Origin: Rallus limicola
Taxonomy: Eukaryota; Chordata; Aves; Gruiformes; Rallidae
Direction: 5' to 3'
Assembly: GCA_022605955.1 (NCBI GenBank)
Contig: JAKCOZ010000060.1
Location: 7,501 to 71,500, forward strand
DNA length: 64,000 bases
The notes below the pieces were generated by a model that made no database searches, was not told where the DNA came from, and saw only the letters and a list, made by a program, of their open reading frames with translations. The stretch's first letter is position 1; each line of letters begins with the position of its first letter. Made by a program: the position numbers and the translations under genes. Below, piece by piece: positions 35,700 to 46,022 of this stretch.

Positions 35700-36030
35700 T
35701 TTAACCGTTGAGGGGGATGTGCTTCTGTGCAAAAAGTGTCACATTCGTGAAAGACACCTCGCTATCAAATCATTCAAAATGAAGAGCCAAAAATATCCTT
35801 CCGATGCTTTATGTAAAGAGACATATTGCCAAATGTGATTTTGAAACGGTGGTCGTGCTGCAAGTTTTGACCCCTGCAGCGCAGCACGAGTCCATACTTC
35901 AGCAGAACATAGCAGCTCCCTTAAAATTATCCTCTCATAAGACACAAAATTGTCTGCTCAGACGTAAAATTAAATTCAAAGCGCTGGGATTTTGGGTTAT
36001 GCGAGAGGTGGCTCAGAGTGGTCTGTCAGG
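35700..36030. other. candidate conserved non-coding segment beside a CR1
   Basis: Unique sequence with several CpGs (for example GAAACGGTGGTCGTGCTG near 35843 and CAGCGCAGCACGAG near 35876), directly upstream of a CR1. A plus-strand ATG frame runs from 35804 through this segment and into the CR1, to a stop at 36235 (143 codons). In the CR1 part that frame is not the ORF2 frame, so I read it as chance. Constraint is not shown. Confidence 0.2.
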
Positions 36031-36039
36031 GTACTCTTC

Positions 36040-36236
36040 TTTAGGAAGAAAGATTGGTGAGGCACTGGAGCAGATTGCCCAGAGAGGATGTGGAAGCCCA
36101 GTCCTTGGAGGTGTTCAAGGTCAGGTTGGCCATGGTCAATCTGGTCTACTGAGGGTGTCCCTGTCCATAGCAGGGAGGTGGAACTATATGGTCTTTGAGG
36201 TTCCTTCCAACCCGAAGCATACTGGAATTCTATGAG
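36040..36236 (+). mobile_element. CR1 LINE 3' fragment
   Basis: Short plus-strand CR1 3' end: GTGAGGCACTGGAGCAG, TTGCCCAGAGAGG, GGAGGTGTTCAAGGTCAGG, CTGTCCATAGCAGGGAGGTG, GGTTCCTTCCAACCCGAAG and a final ATTCTATG octamer. About 200 bp remain. The 5' boundary is approximate. Confidence 0.9.
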
Positions 36237-38160
36237 TTTTTGAAATAGAGGACCACAATGAGCAAAGAAAGCACTGTTACTCAAGGAAATGAAGCAGAAA
36301 GATGACTAGGTTTTACTATAGTAAAATATAGAAAGATGAAGGAAGATTCACCCAGCCAATAGATTGCAGTTAAAACATAAAACCAAAGCTGTAGTGAAAA
36401 CTAGTTTGTTTAACTCCAGCAATAATGGCTTCATTAAGATGATGACAGCTCATAAACACATGGTGGAAATACATTATGGCAGAACACCAAGGCTGCTTTC
36501 CCCCCTCCAACCCTTGGCGTGCAGGTAGGAACACAACAAGGAGGCAATTAGAAATTTGCTCAGGTCTTGGTCAGAGAAAATTGTTTCAAAACAAGGACAG
36601 TTGACAATTCAGGAGGTGTCAGAAGCACATACTGAAACCTATTTTAAAATTAGTAAGCCCAGCCAAATTAGCACGACTGAAATATCACTGTTTGTGAGGG
36701 AATTTAAAAAAAAAAACAAGGTAAAAAAAAAAATAACCAACCCAAACCACACACACTCTAACGAGTGAGAGAGCTGCTGGGAAAGGCGTTAAAACAGACC
36801 AACTACTCTGCAGAGAAACCAAAACCCTTCTGTAAGGAGAATGACTCAGTGGAGGGAAAAAGAGGATACAGCCTATTTCCATCCTCAGCCCTCCATCATC
36901 TTCTGGATCTATGCAAGGCCAACCCATAACCTGCGATGGGGGTTGATGTGCCAAACCTTTTCATGTGGGAGGGCTGGTCAGTCTCCGCAGCATGGTCTAC
37001 TTGCAGGAGTCTGACTTTAGGCTTGCCGCAGCCTCTCTGCACCTCTCAAGAATGGCTTCCTAGCTCAGAGCTGTGCTGAGACCTTCAGTGATTAATGGCA
37101 CTGGCTAATGGAGAGGTATTGCTGCTCACGCTGTTTTACTGTACTTTCCTGTTTCCGTATAGTAACCCAATGCAACAGATGAGATATTAATGTAAAGAGA
37201 CTGAAATATGTCTCAATTTAGTGCATATTTGGCATGCCTTTCTTTATCCTTGGTTGTTGGTTTTGGTTTTAGTTGGATTTTTTTTTTTTTTTTGAGTTAT
37301 GACATGGATTTTGAATGCAGCAGTGAGTAAATTTTAAATTTTAGCAGAGCTTTACCATCACGCAGCCTTCCTGTGCTGGTTCATCCATGCAAGCTCCCTC
37401 CATGGAGGAACCAAACACTGGCAGCTTTATTTTTGGGGAGTTATGTGGAGATAGTGTTTGCTCCACACTTGAATTAAACCAAGTGTATTTTCTCCCCATG
37501 CTTGGCACCACATCTTCCAGCTGATCTTTTGTTCTTGCAGGTGACCATACGTGCCCACCTAAAAAAGTTGTTGCAAGTCACTGAAATTCCCCATTAAGGC
37601 TCTGTGTTGCACTGATTTGCTGTAATTTTTTTAGAGGATTCTACCTTTAAGTGGGATTTTTTTAATGGGGGATGTTTGTCAGTACTTCAGTCTCTTTTAC
37701 CAATTATTTACCTTCCAGAAACAGCATAAAAATAAAGGATGTGCCAAAGGCTGGGGCCAAGGTGTTGGCAAGAATATCTAGGGTGAGACCCGGCCCTGGG
37801 TTGCTAGCCTTTGTTGATTACACTCCCGAAAACATATATAAGGTTTACTCAAAACTGTTTAGATATCAATCTTAGGAATCCACAGTTAGCATCTATTATG
37901 AGTTGTGCAGTACTGATCACCAGCACTGCAAAACCCCTTTTTCACTCTCAGTACCCATTACATGTAGCATGTTACATGTAAAGTGCATGGGACCATCCAT
38001 CAGGTTCTTTTAAAACACAAATGTAAATCTCTACGTAGTCTCTCTCAAAACACACACCCACCATCCAGTGGAACTCACAGCAATGCCTGATGATTCTGTA
38101 GCAGCACTGATATCATCACTTAAAGGTGTTCAAACAATAAAAGAGTGACTGGAAAGGAAG
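36237..38160. other. unique non-coding sequence, no gene seen
   Basis: Contains A-rich patches at 36704-36732 and a T16 run at 37278-37293. No gene or transposon recognised. Confidence 0.55.
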
Positions 38161-38410
38161 AAATATATGCATATATGTTAGTGGGTCTTCAACATAGTGC
38201 AGAAAATACACAATTTTCCAGCTGATTTCTGGAATTTTTAAATTAAAAAAAAATTAAACTAACATATATATATGTTAGTTTAAACTAACATATGTATGTT
38301 TAAACTAACATATATATATATGCCATACAGTTTTTAAAAATGTATATACAAAAGATTTATAATTTTTTAACTAACATATATATGTATATGTTGTAGTTTA
38401 AAAAAAATAA
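38161..38410. repeat. AT-rich palindrome cluster
   Basis: The 9-mer CTAACATAT or its complement ATATGTTAG occurs six times (starts at 38173, 38259, 38270, 38285, 38305 and 38371). A perfect 30-bp palindrome spans 38254-38283, overlapped by a 24-bp palindrome centred on TTTAAA near 38281. Another imperfect inverted pair lies at 38367-38400. The arrangement favours hairpin or cruciform extrusion. No known transposon ends are visible. Confidence 0.85.
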
Positions 38411-38422
38411 ATCAATTATTTC

Positions 38423-38453
38423 CTTTACTTTGCTTTACTTTGCTTTACTTTGC
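38423..38453 (+). repeat. 10-bp tandem repeat (TGCTTTACTT)n
   Basis: About three copies of TGCTTTACTT in tandem, directly after the palindrome cluster. Confidence 0.85.
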
Positions 38454-41404
38454 CTTAGACGGGACACTTAGTCTTGCAGTTCCCCAGCACTTCACAAATC
38501 TGGCATTTGTGGTGCTTTTGTATAGGGACCTGCCAACAGTTTATAAGTGAGCTCAGGCTCTAGAAGGAGGGGCCTTCAGGGAGGTTGTTTGTTTTCTACT
38601 TGCTCTAATTCTTTCTCATGGAAATCCAGGAAAACAAGATTTTTCACAGGAATGATCTCAGACTTTTTTTCTAACTATGCTGGAGACTTCTCTGATCCCA
38701 ATCAATAAGGAGATGAGGCTAGTGGTCAGGAAAAAAGCATTAATAAAGACTGCAACTATCACTGCAATATGGTAATTTACAAGTTAGCATGCAACACTGC
38801 CCATAACACATCTTTTTACCTTCCTGCCACTTGGGTGAAACCATTGTTTCCAGGGTAGACCTCTCAGATATACATTTTTCTCTTGTTTTCTTCACAGCAC
38901 CATAGATTGGCAAAAATATTTGTCCTTTTAATAAAAGTTATATTATGTACTTTCACTGTACTGAACATATCTGTAAGTTACGGTGCTGGAGAAAAGTAAA
39001 TTAAACTGCATTTCAAAGTCACTTTGAAAAGCCCATAGTCAAATGATACCTTTAAATTTTTAATTTTACATAGTTAATCACCCTGCAATATCTGTCTTGC
39101 ATGCTTCCTCCTTGTTCAGCAAAGAAGCTGAAAGAAATGCCCTGCAATACCTGCTGTCCTCTGGCTCCTACCACTTGATAAAGACTCAGTGGTTGATGAT
39201 CTTTCCTTGGTCACCTACAAGTAAGGATCTTTGACACTGCTGGACTCTGAGGAGATGTATGATCATTATTGACCAGGAGGTTGAGTTTATGATGTGTCAG
39301 ACACGGTGTGCTCAAGGAACTCTTACTATGTGCCAGATCCTTCTCCTCTTACTCAGGCCTATACTTCATCCTATTGATCTGCTGAGGGAGAGAGTTGAAA
39401 TGTGGTGGTAACTTAGATGACTATCAGCTGAACATTCATGTGAAGTCGAATCAATTTTTCCCATGGGTGAGCCAGAATCAGGAACTGCATTGCTATTGGA
39501 AGGGCCAAAGAAAACAGTGTGGGAAAAGGATTGTGAAGAGCACACCGTTTGTATGTCAGAGCTGCTAAAAGTAATGAGTGCTCCAAATGCTATGACATAA
39601 AGTCCTTTTCTGTCTGCCATTGACTTAAAGATCATGCTTCATTTTACTTGACACCTGCCTGTTCCTCAAGATCTCTATATTTGGGTTTCCACTTCTTCCT
39701 ACAACCCATTAGATGCAGAAATAAAACGATTTACTGTAAAAGTTCAAAAGGTACAAGCTGCTGCAGACCATCTGCTTAACAGCTCAGTTCAGCATGAACG
39801 CATCATGAGAGCAATATGCTCCATGCAAGGAGTCTTAATTTAATGGGGCATCCCTTTAAGGGGTTTAGAAAGGTGTAAAAAACCCTACCTATAGTATTCC
39901 CACCCACTGACTGGGATCACACCTGACCTTTGAGAATAACCATGTCTTTCACATGATTGCACTTGTGAGGAGGTAACATAAGGAAGAAGGACTCTTGATT
40001 TCATCTCTCAGCTCACATGGAAACAGGACATGTGGTCTTCAAAGCTAAGAGAAATCCATAAAAGTTTGACTGGACACTAAGAATATAAATGCTATAGTCA
40101 AAGTGAAAACACAGCTCTGATAATGAGAACAGTTAGAAGCCAAGCACAGTTCAATTTGTCTTTATAATCTATAGGAGAAAAGAAAGCTTGTAAAAAAGAG
40201 AAAAAAAAATTAAACTAAGAATATTTTATGTGTACAGATGTGTGTGCTCAAGTACAAACAGTAGCTATGGTCATCTGAACCAATACCAACTCCTCACATA
40301 AATAAAACTGTTATTATACTTGAGGCAAGAAACTCTGGTTTTGACTATCTGATGTAAGAAAAAGCTCAGAATAAAATGTGAGGGAACAAAAAATTTATAC
40401 ACTGTGCCAAAGCAAGGATTTTGTGTTTTTTGATGGCAGCCCCTTTTTAAAGCAGGAGCTTTGTGTCTTCTCCTGCTCAGAAGACAGTCTCACCACAGAA
40501 AAACTTTGACAATATTTGTCTAGCCTTCTAATGCCCTAATTTTCAGCACAATATGCATAATTACCTCACAAGCATGTTGTATTAAATATGACAGAATAAA
40601 CAACTTAAAACAGTTCCATTACCCTGTCCCCACTCATCCTGCAATGAGGTCAGTAATTTTTATTTGTGATGCCATCCATTTCCACAGCAATAGACCAATG
40701 CCTTGTGATGCCTCTTCCATGTCAAGCAGAAGGTTGAGGTCCAGCAGAAGAACAGAGGGGTTTTTATTACAACAAAACCCACCTTTGACAGCTGCAGGCT
40801 TGTCAGAAAAAATCTAGCAAGTAAATTAGTATTTTCAGCAAGCTCTGGAATACCAGGAGTATCCTTTCCCTGCTGAAATCATGCCCACCACGTGTGCAAA
40901 ACTCCACATGCCAATAAGAAGGAAAGTCATACTTTCTAGCAGAGATCCCTCCAATGCAGAAATTCACAGCAAGGAACAAAGACAATTCTGCATCCTTGGA
41001 AACTAGATACTGCTTTGGGTGCAAGTAACCGACATAGGATGTGGGATTGGCAAAAGCTAAGAGGCCGAAATAATTCGTTTTTATATTAAAATATGTTACT
41101 TTGATGCTCAGGTGTGTAAAGAGTGGTGTGAATGTTTATTTACTATAATTGCCTCTTCCTCCTTCTCTCACATCTGCGTGCATTAGATGTACAGCCTGGT
41201 TTGTTTCATGTATCTTGTGCAGGTCCAACTTTGAGGTCTCATGAATTGGTCCCTTTCAGTGGGATTTAGCTCATAAACCCTTGCAATCAGTTATGGACTG
41301 AACACTCCCAAGACCGAATTGGGAAAAGTGCTATTCCGTCTGTCCCATAAATTTAAACTGCAACTGGTGTTAAGAGCTTGCAGCCAGGCACACATATAGA
41401 GATG
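38454..41404. other. unique non-coding sequence, no gene seen
   Basis: About 2.9 kb with no recognisable exon, RNA gene or transposon. Confidence 0.55.
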
Positions 41405-41912
41405 GACATGATTACTGTGTTCAGTTTTGGTCCCCTCACTACAAGAGAGACATTGAGGCCCTGGAGTGTGTCTGGAGAAGAGCAACCAGGCTGGGGAAGG
41501 TTCTGAAACACAAGTCCCAGTTGAGGGAACTGGGACTGTTTAGCTTGGAGAAGAGGAGCCTCAGGGAGACCTTCTTGATCTCTACTACTACCTGAAAGGA
41601 GGTTGTGGTGAGCAGGGGGCCTCTTCTGGCAGGTAACTAGTGACAGGACAAGAGGGAATGGCTCCAAGTTGCACTAGGGGAGGTTCAGGTTAGAAATGAG
41701 GAGAAATTTCTTCTCAGCAAAAGCGGTTGGGCATTGGAAGGGGCTGCCCAGGGAGGTGGTGGAGTCACCATCATGGTGCTCAGGAAAAGGCTGGATGAGG
41801 TACTTAGGGCCATGGTTTAGTGAGTGATGTAGGTGGGACACAGGGTTACGGTTGGACTAGGTGGTCTTGGAGGTCTTTTCCATCTTTAATGATTCTGTTC
41901 TTCTGTGAGTCT
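41405..41912 (+). mobile_element. CR1 LINE fragment
   Basis: Plus-strand CR1 beginning at about ACTGTGTTCAGTTTTGGTCC, followed by CCCTCACTACAAGAGAGACA, GAGGGAACTGGGACTGTTTA, TTGGAGAAGAGGAGCCTC, ACTACCTGAAAGGAGGTTGT, GGGCTGCCCAGGGAGGTGGT, GGTTGGACTAGGTGGTC and the octamers GATTCTGT/TTCTGTG. About 510 bp of the ORF2 end and 3' UTR. It belongs to the same broad subfamily as 26510-26907. Confidence 0.94.
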
Positions 41913-41989
41913 GATTATTCCCCCTCTGTCAAACTATGCCTCAAACAAGAATTCTGTATGTGGGCTCCATTCCCATTTTAAAGTAAGTA

Positions 41990-42320
41990 TTAAAAATGGA
42001 CAAAACATCTAGAAGTAATTTAGCTTTTATATCCTTCCTTTTCACTTCTTCACCCCCTCCTTAATTTCAAGTATTTCTTGTATTTCTACACTTTTTTATT
42101 TTCTCTTGCTTCTCCACCTTCTCCCTAACACTTTCCATCATCCAGATACCCTACACTTTTTTTTTCCTGCCTTTTTAGCTTTTTTATTCTGCATCTCACA
42201 CTGGTTCCCAAGACAATAGCTCTACGCTCCTGGTTCTTCTAGTTTTTATTTTGCCCTCTCAAAACTTTACTCTTTTTTCCCAGTCTTTTCCTCCTCTCCT
42301 GTAGGATACTGTATAAGAAA
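41990..42320 (+). other. pyrimidine-biased unique sequence
   Basis: The plus strand is strongly enriched in C/T (for example TCCTTCCTTTTCACTTCTTC near 42033 and CTTGCTTCTCCACCTTCTCC near 42105) but is not a regular repeat. It leads into the polypyrimidine arrays downstream. Confidence 0.6.
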
Positions 42321-42498
42321 CATGTATTTTTAATGCCATACAGCTGAGAACATCCTTCAAGAGGCAAAGATAATGTAAGATTATGTGCAAATAAGAAAGT
42401 TGGGACAGAGACGAAATTAAAGTCACTCAGTATGTGGGTGAATCACAGAGATTTGAAGGTTTCATTCTTTTTCATTGTGCTTTGAAACGTTTTCTTTA

Positions 42499-42662
42499 TT
42501 CTCCTCTCCTCTCCTCTCCTCTCCTCTCCTCTCCTCTCCTCTCCTCTCCTCTCCTCTCCTCTCCTCTCCTCTCCTCTCCTCTCCTCTCCTCTCCTCTCCT
42601 CTCCTCTCCTCTCCTCTCCTCTCCTCTCCCCCTCCCCTTTTCCTTTTCCTTTTTCCTTTTTC
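42499..42662 (+). repeat. (TCTCC)n pentanucleotide array, all pyrimidine
   Basis: About 26 nearly perfect TCTCC units (42499-42629) are followed by impure C/T sequence to 42662, giving 164 nt without a purine. All overlapping long frames (Leu-Ser-Ser-Pro on plus, Arg-Gly-Glu-Glu on minus) are repeat artefacts. Confidence 0.97.
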
Positions 42663-42973
42663 ACCCATTTCATCTTGTTTCACTTATCTGTTGATTTTAA
42701 ATATCTTCTCTGCCTTTTTCACAGGAATTCTTGTCCCTTGACCATTTTTATGGACTCCAAATACACCAGAAAAGAAATCTTAGTCCTCTGTTCTCAAAAC
42801 CCCAGCTTACAGTGAAAGAAAAACTGTCTTAAAAAAACCCCTGAACTTAAAATATTACGGACTGGGTGAGCTCTTGTGGAGGAAAGCTGATCTTACAGTT
42901 AGCAGTAGTGTGGATAAAATAAACAGGAACTAAATAATAACTTTTTTCAAAAGTGTATTTTAAATGTGGTGGG
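42663..42973. other. unique spacer between two polypyrimidine arrays
   Basis: About 310 bp of ordinary unique AT-rich sequence. Nothing recognisable. Confidence 0.6.
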
Positions 42974-43300
42974 TCTTTTTCTTTTTCTTTTTCTTTTTCT
43001 TTTTCTTTTTCTTTTTCTTTTTCTTTTTCTTTTTCTTTTTCTTTTTCTTTTTCTTTTTCTTTTTCTTTTTCTTTTTCTTTTTCTTTTTCTTTTTCTTTTT
43101 CTTTTTCTTTTTCTTTTTCTTTTTCTTTTTCTTTTTCTTTTTCTTTTTCTTTTTCTTTTCATTTTCATTTTCTTTTTCTTTTCTTTTTCTTTTTCTTTTT
43201 CTTTTTCTTTTTCTTTTTCTTTTTCTTTTTCTTTTTCTTTTTCTTTTTCTTTTTCTTTTTCTTTCTCTTTCTCTTTCTCTTTCTCTTTTTCTCCTTTTCT
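42974..43300 (+). repeat. (CTTTTT)n hexanucleotide array, all pyrimidine
   Basis: Regular CTTTTT units run 42974-43160 (187 nt without a purine). Two A substitutions follow (43161, 43167), then another 133 nt of pyrimidine to 43300, degrading to CTTTCT units at the end. Because the period is six, every frame stays open. The Phe/Ser, Phe/Leu and Lys/Arg frames up to 149 codons are not genes. Confidence 0.97.
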
Positions 43301-44469
43301 ACTTTATCATTAGGGAAATTAAGAATGGAAGAAAAGAAAAAAATTCTGCCCTGAGGAAACAATGGATAATCTTAGTAACAATTGGGGGTTTATGCATATC
43401 CAGCCTATATTAATCTTCTGATTTTTATGGTTTACCAAACATTAAAGACAATATTGAGCACTTTCTAATGGACAAGCAAATGTGTAAATGGACAAAATTG
43501 CAGGTATTAAATTCTCCTCTAAGAGAGCAGTGAGATCTTTACGACTGTAGACGATTGCAGGAAATTTATTTTACATAAATTATAATAACTGCTTCATCAG
43601 ATCATTCTAGAATCCGAAAGTTCAGAGAAGAAATTTCAAAGACTCTGACACCACTCCTTGAACTATCCCTTAGAGGTCTACCAGTAAAACTAGAAGCAAA
43701 TCCATACCAGCATCTTTTCCTCAGATGGATAATTGAGGTGTTCTCTGTGACGTTTCTTTGTTGTAATTACTGAGCTTATGAACAAAATTTCACAAGCAGA
43801 TTTTTGTCAATTAAACTGTTACTTTAAGGAACAAAAAAAAAAATCAGGACAATCATACTTCACACTAACATTCTGCCTCTAATCCAACTAATCACACGCT
43901 GGCATTTAGGTGCGGTGTACAAATTCACTCATTTTCATATTACAGTACAACAAGCAAGTTTGTAATTGGCAGTGGAAACTTTAAGGTGGTCTCTGGATGA
44001 GACATGGCATCAGGATGTTGTACCTGATTTTCTTATATTTTATAAAATTTTGCTACACATAAATAAAATGTGTCCAAACCACAGGAGGCAAAGTAGTATA
44101 CCATAAGGTATACCAAAAGGAGGCAAGACGTTACGAAAAAAAAAAAAACAAAGAAAAGAAAAAAGAAAAAAGGGAAAAAAAAAAGTAATACAAACTTAAA
44201 ATTTTCTTTTGGAATGACTTTACATCTCGTATGAAGAGGCGAAGTGAAGAATGCTGGCCTGTGGGCTGGCACTAACTGGATGAAAGGACACTTTTGTGAT
44301 CTACATGGGTTCAATTTTTATCCTTTAGGTAGTAATGTACCTTAAGCACCTGTCGTGCAAAAAAGCTATTGACAAGCCCCTCATTCTCAGCACGTAGGAT
44401 GTGGATGCAAGTATAGCAGGGTATGTAAATGGCAGCAGAATGAAGGAAGAGTAATCTGATTTCCTTTGC
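43301..44469. other. unique non-coding sequence, no gene seen
   Basis: Contains an A-rich, nearly all-purine tract at 44136-44184. No gene or transposon recognised. Confidence 0.55.
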
Positions 44470-44770
44470 ACACCTTACCCGGGTGCATTCAGTCGCGTTA
44501 GCTCCTTGGGAGTGAATGGGAGTAGTGGGAAATCAGACCCTGAACGTGGCTTTTCACTGTAGATAAAAAAGCCGTGACAAGCCCAGAAGGGGGACAAGAC
44601 TCTTATAACGCAGTGACCAGCTCTCTGCCTCTGCAGCACAACGTCCCACAGCTTTTTTTCTTTCCCCGCCGGTTTCGCTTTCAGGTTTTGTGTTGGGAGG
44701 GAGTGAATCTGCGTGGGCTGACTTTAAAACCGCCCCGTGGGTCCCAGCTGCTGGGATCATCCTGTGAGGG
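44470..44770. other. candidate CpG-retaining segment
   Basis: About 13 CpGs in 300 bp (for example CGGGTGCATTCAGTCGCG near 44479, CCCGCCGGTTTCGC near 44665 and AACCGCCCCGTGG near 44728) within CpG-poor DNA. No ORF with family resemblance: the two 68-69 codon frames overlap on opposite strands. It could be a small regulatory element or an unannotated first exon. Neither is shown. Confidence 0.25.
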
Positions 44771-45086
44771 TCCCATCCTGTGAGGTTTCCTGATTTAAGA
44801 AGAGGAGAATGAACTGGAAGTGTGAAAATAGGAACTCCAGCGATTTAAAAATTCATATCCTAAAAATATATACTGATATTTCATAAGCAGTAGCCCGTGT
44901 GCTTTCAAAGAAGCCTTCCTGCACGTATAGTATGTGACGGACACGTTCTTATGTTTTCCAATTAAAAGGATTATACAGATAGTTTAGCTCCAAAATTATT
45001 TTGCAAAAGCTGCAAAGATTAAAGATCATTTGACCTACACAGCTGCCATCTCATTTAAATTTGCATCCAATCTACAGTAATTATGA
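44771..45086. other. unique non-coding sequence with homeodomain-type words
   Basis: AT-rich, repeat-free, with TTCCAATTAAAAGGATTA near 44958 and CAGTAATTATG near 45075. No gene seen. Confidence 0.4.
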
Positions 45087-45111
45087 ACACACACACACAC
45101 ACACACACACA
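45087..45111 (+). repeat. (AC)n microsatellite
   Basis: About 12 uninterrupted AC units. Confidence 0.95.
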
Positions 45112-45997
45112 GAGGCAGGGATGCACACACACTGAAGCTATCTACTGTGCTAGATTGGAAAAAGATCCCAAATAAATGAAATCTTCACAAGGTTCTATGA
45201 GGAGTTACAAAACGGAATAGCAGGATCCATCAGGGAGCGTTGTGTCGGTGTCCAGTGGCTGCTAACTACGGACAAATACATTTCTTCCTAAAAGGAAGAA
45301 ATAAGTGAAATTAATTCAGTTTTTGTCCATTTATTTCCACAAAGATGACAGATTTCTTCACGTAGACATCAGCCCACGTTTGCTGTGCATAGGCTGACCT
45401 TCAATTGAACTGCATGAAGTAAATGGCAGGAAAGTTTCCTGAAAAAGTTTGGTGAGGATATAAGAGATTAATGAATGTATTTGTGTTGGACACTCTCTCC
45501 TGTACAGCGTATTTGGAGTGATAGAATCGTGTTATTTATTGTATTTTTCAGATCATTTGCAATGTTAATTTATACGAGTTTGATATCGCTTTTGTCTTTT
45601 AGTTGTGTGTTATTCTGAGAAATCCCTGGGGAAGGAAAGGATTTATATGCTTTGTGTACACATTCTGCAGACTAAGCACTCTGGCATAATTATTTTTGGC
45701 ACTCACTAACTGATTAAAACATCCAATTTAACTCATGATCAGTAAGATTAAACCTTTTTAATATACCTCAAAAGTAAATTATCATTTGCTACTCAAACAT
45801 TCCTTTCTGCACATGTCCCCAATAAAGCTGTTCTTTTTTTTTCGTTAATGTACCTTTTAACGAGGATTCCCTTTTATTTCTTCCTCTGGGCAAAACTGCC
45901 TTATCCTTTATAGAGAGGTAGGAACAAAGATGAGATGGAAGCTGACTGTGCTACTACACGGGTTTCTAATGTCATACCAATTATAAGTCACACTTTT
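45112..45997. other. unique non-coding sequence, no gene seen
   Basis: Contains a perfect 10-bp-stem, 3-nt-loop hairpin at 45280-45302 (ATTTCTTCCT / AGGAAGAAAT). No exon or transposon recognised. Confidence 0.5.
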
Positions 45998-46022
45998 TGT
46001 GTGTGTGTGTGTGTGTGTGTGT
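45998..46022 (+). repeat. (TG)n microsatellite
   Basis: About 12 uninterrupted TG units. Confidence 0.95.

Noticed and set aside
41400..41930. Target-site duplication of the CR1 (TGATTAC before, TGATTAT after)
   Set aside because: Only six to seven AT-rich bases with a mismatch, and the 5' boundary is uncertain. Chance is likely.
42434..42741. Leu-Ser-Pro and Arg-Gly-Glu-Glu repeat proteins over the pentamer array
   Set aside because: Products of (TCTCC)n translated on both strands, with no coding context.
42953..43413. Long open frames (up to 149 codons, Phe/Ser, Phe/Leu, Lys/Arg) over the hexamer array
   Set aside because: A 6-bp period keeps every frame open. The peptides are pure repeat translation.
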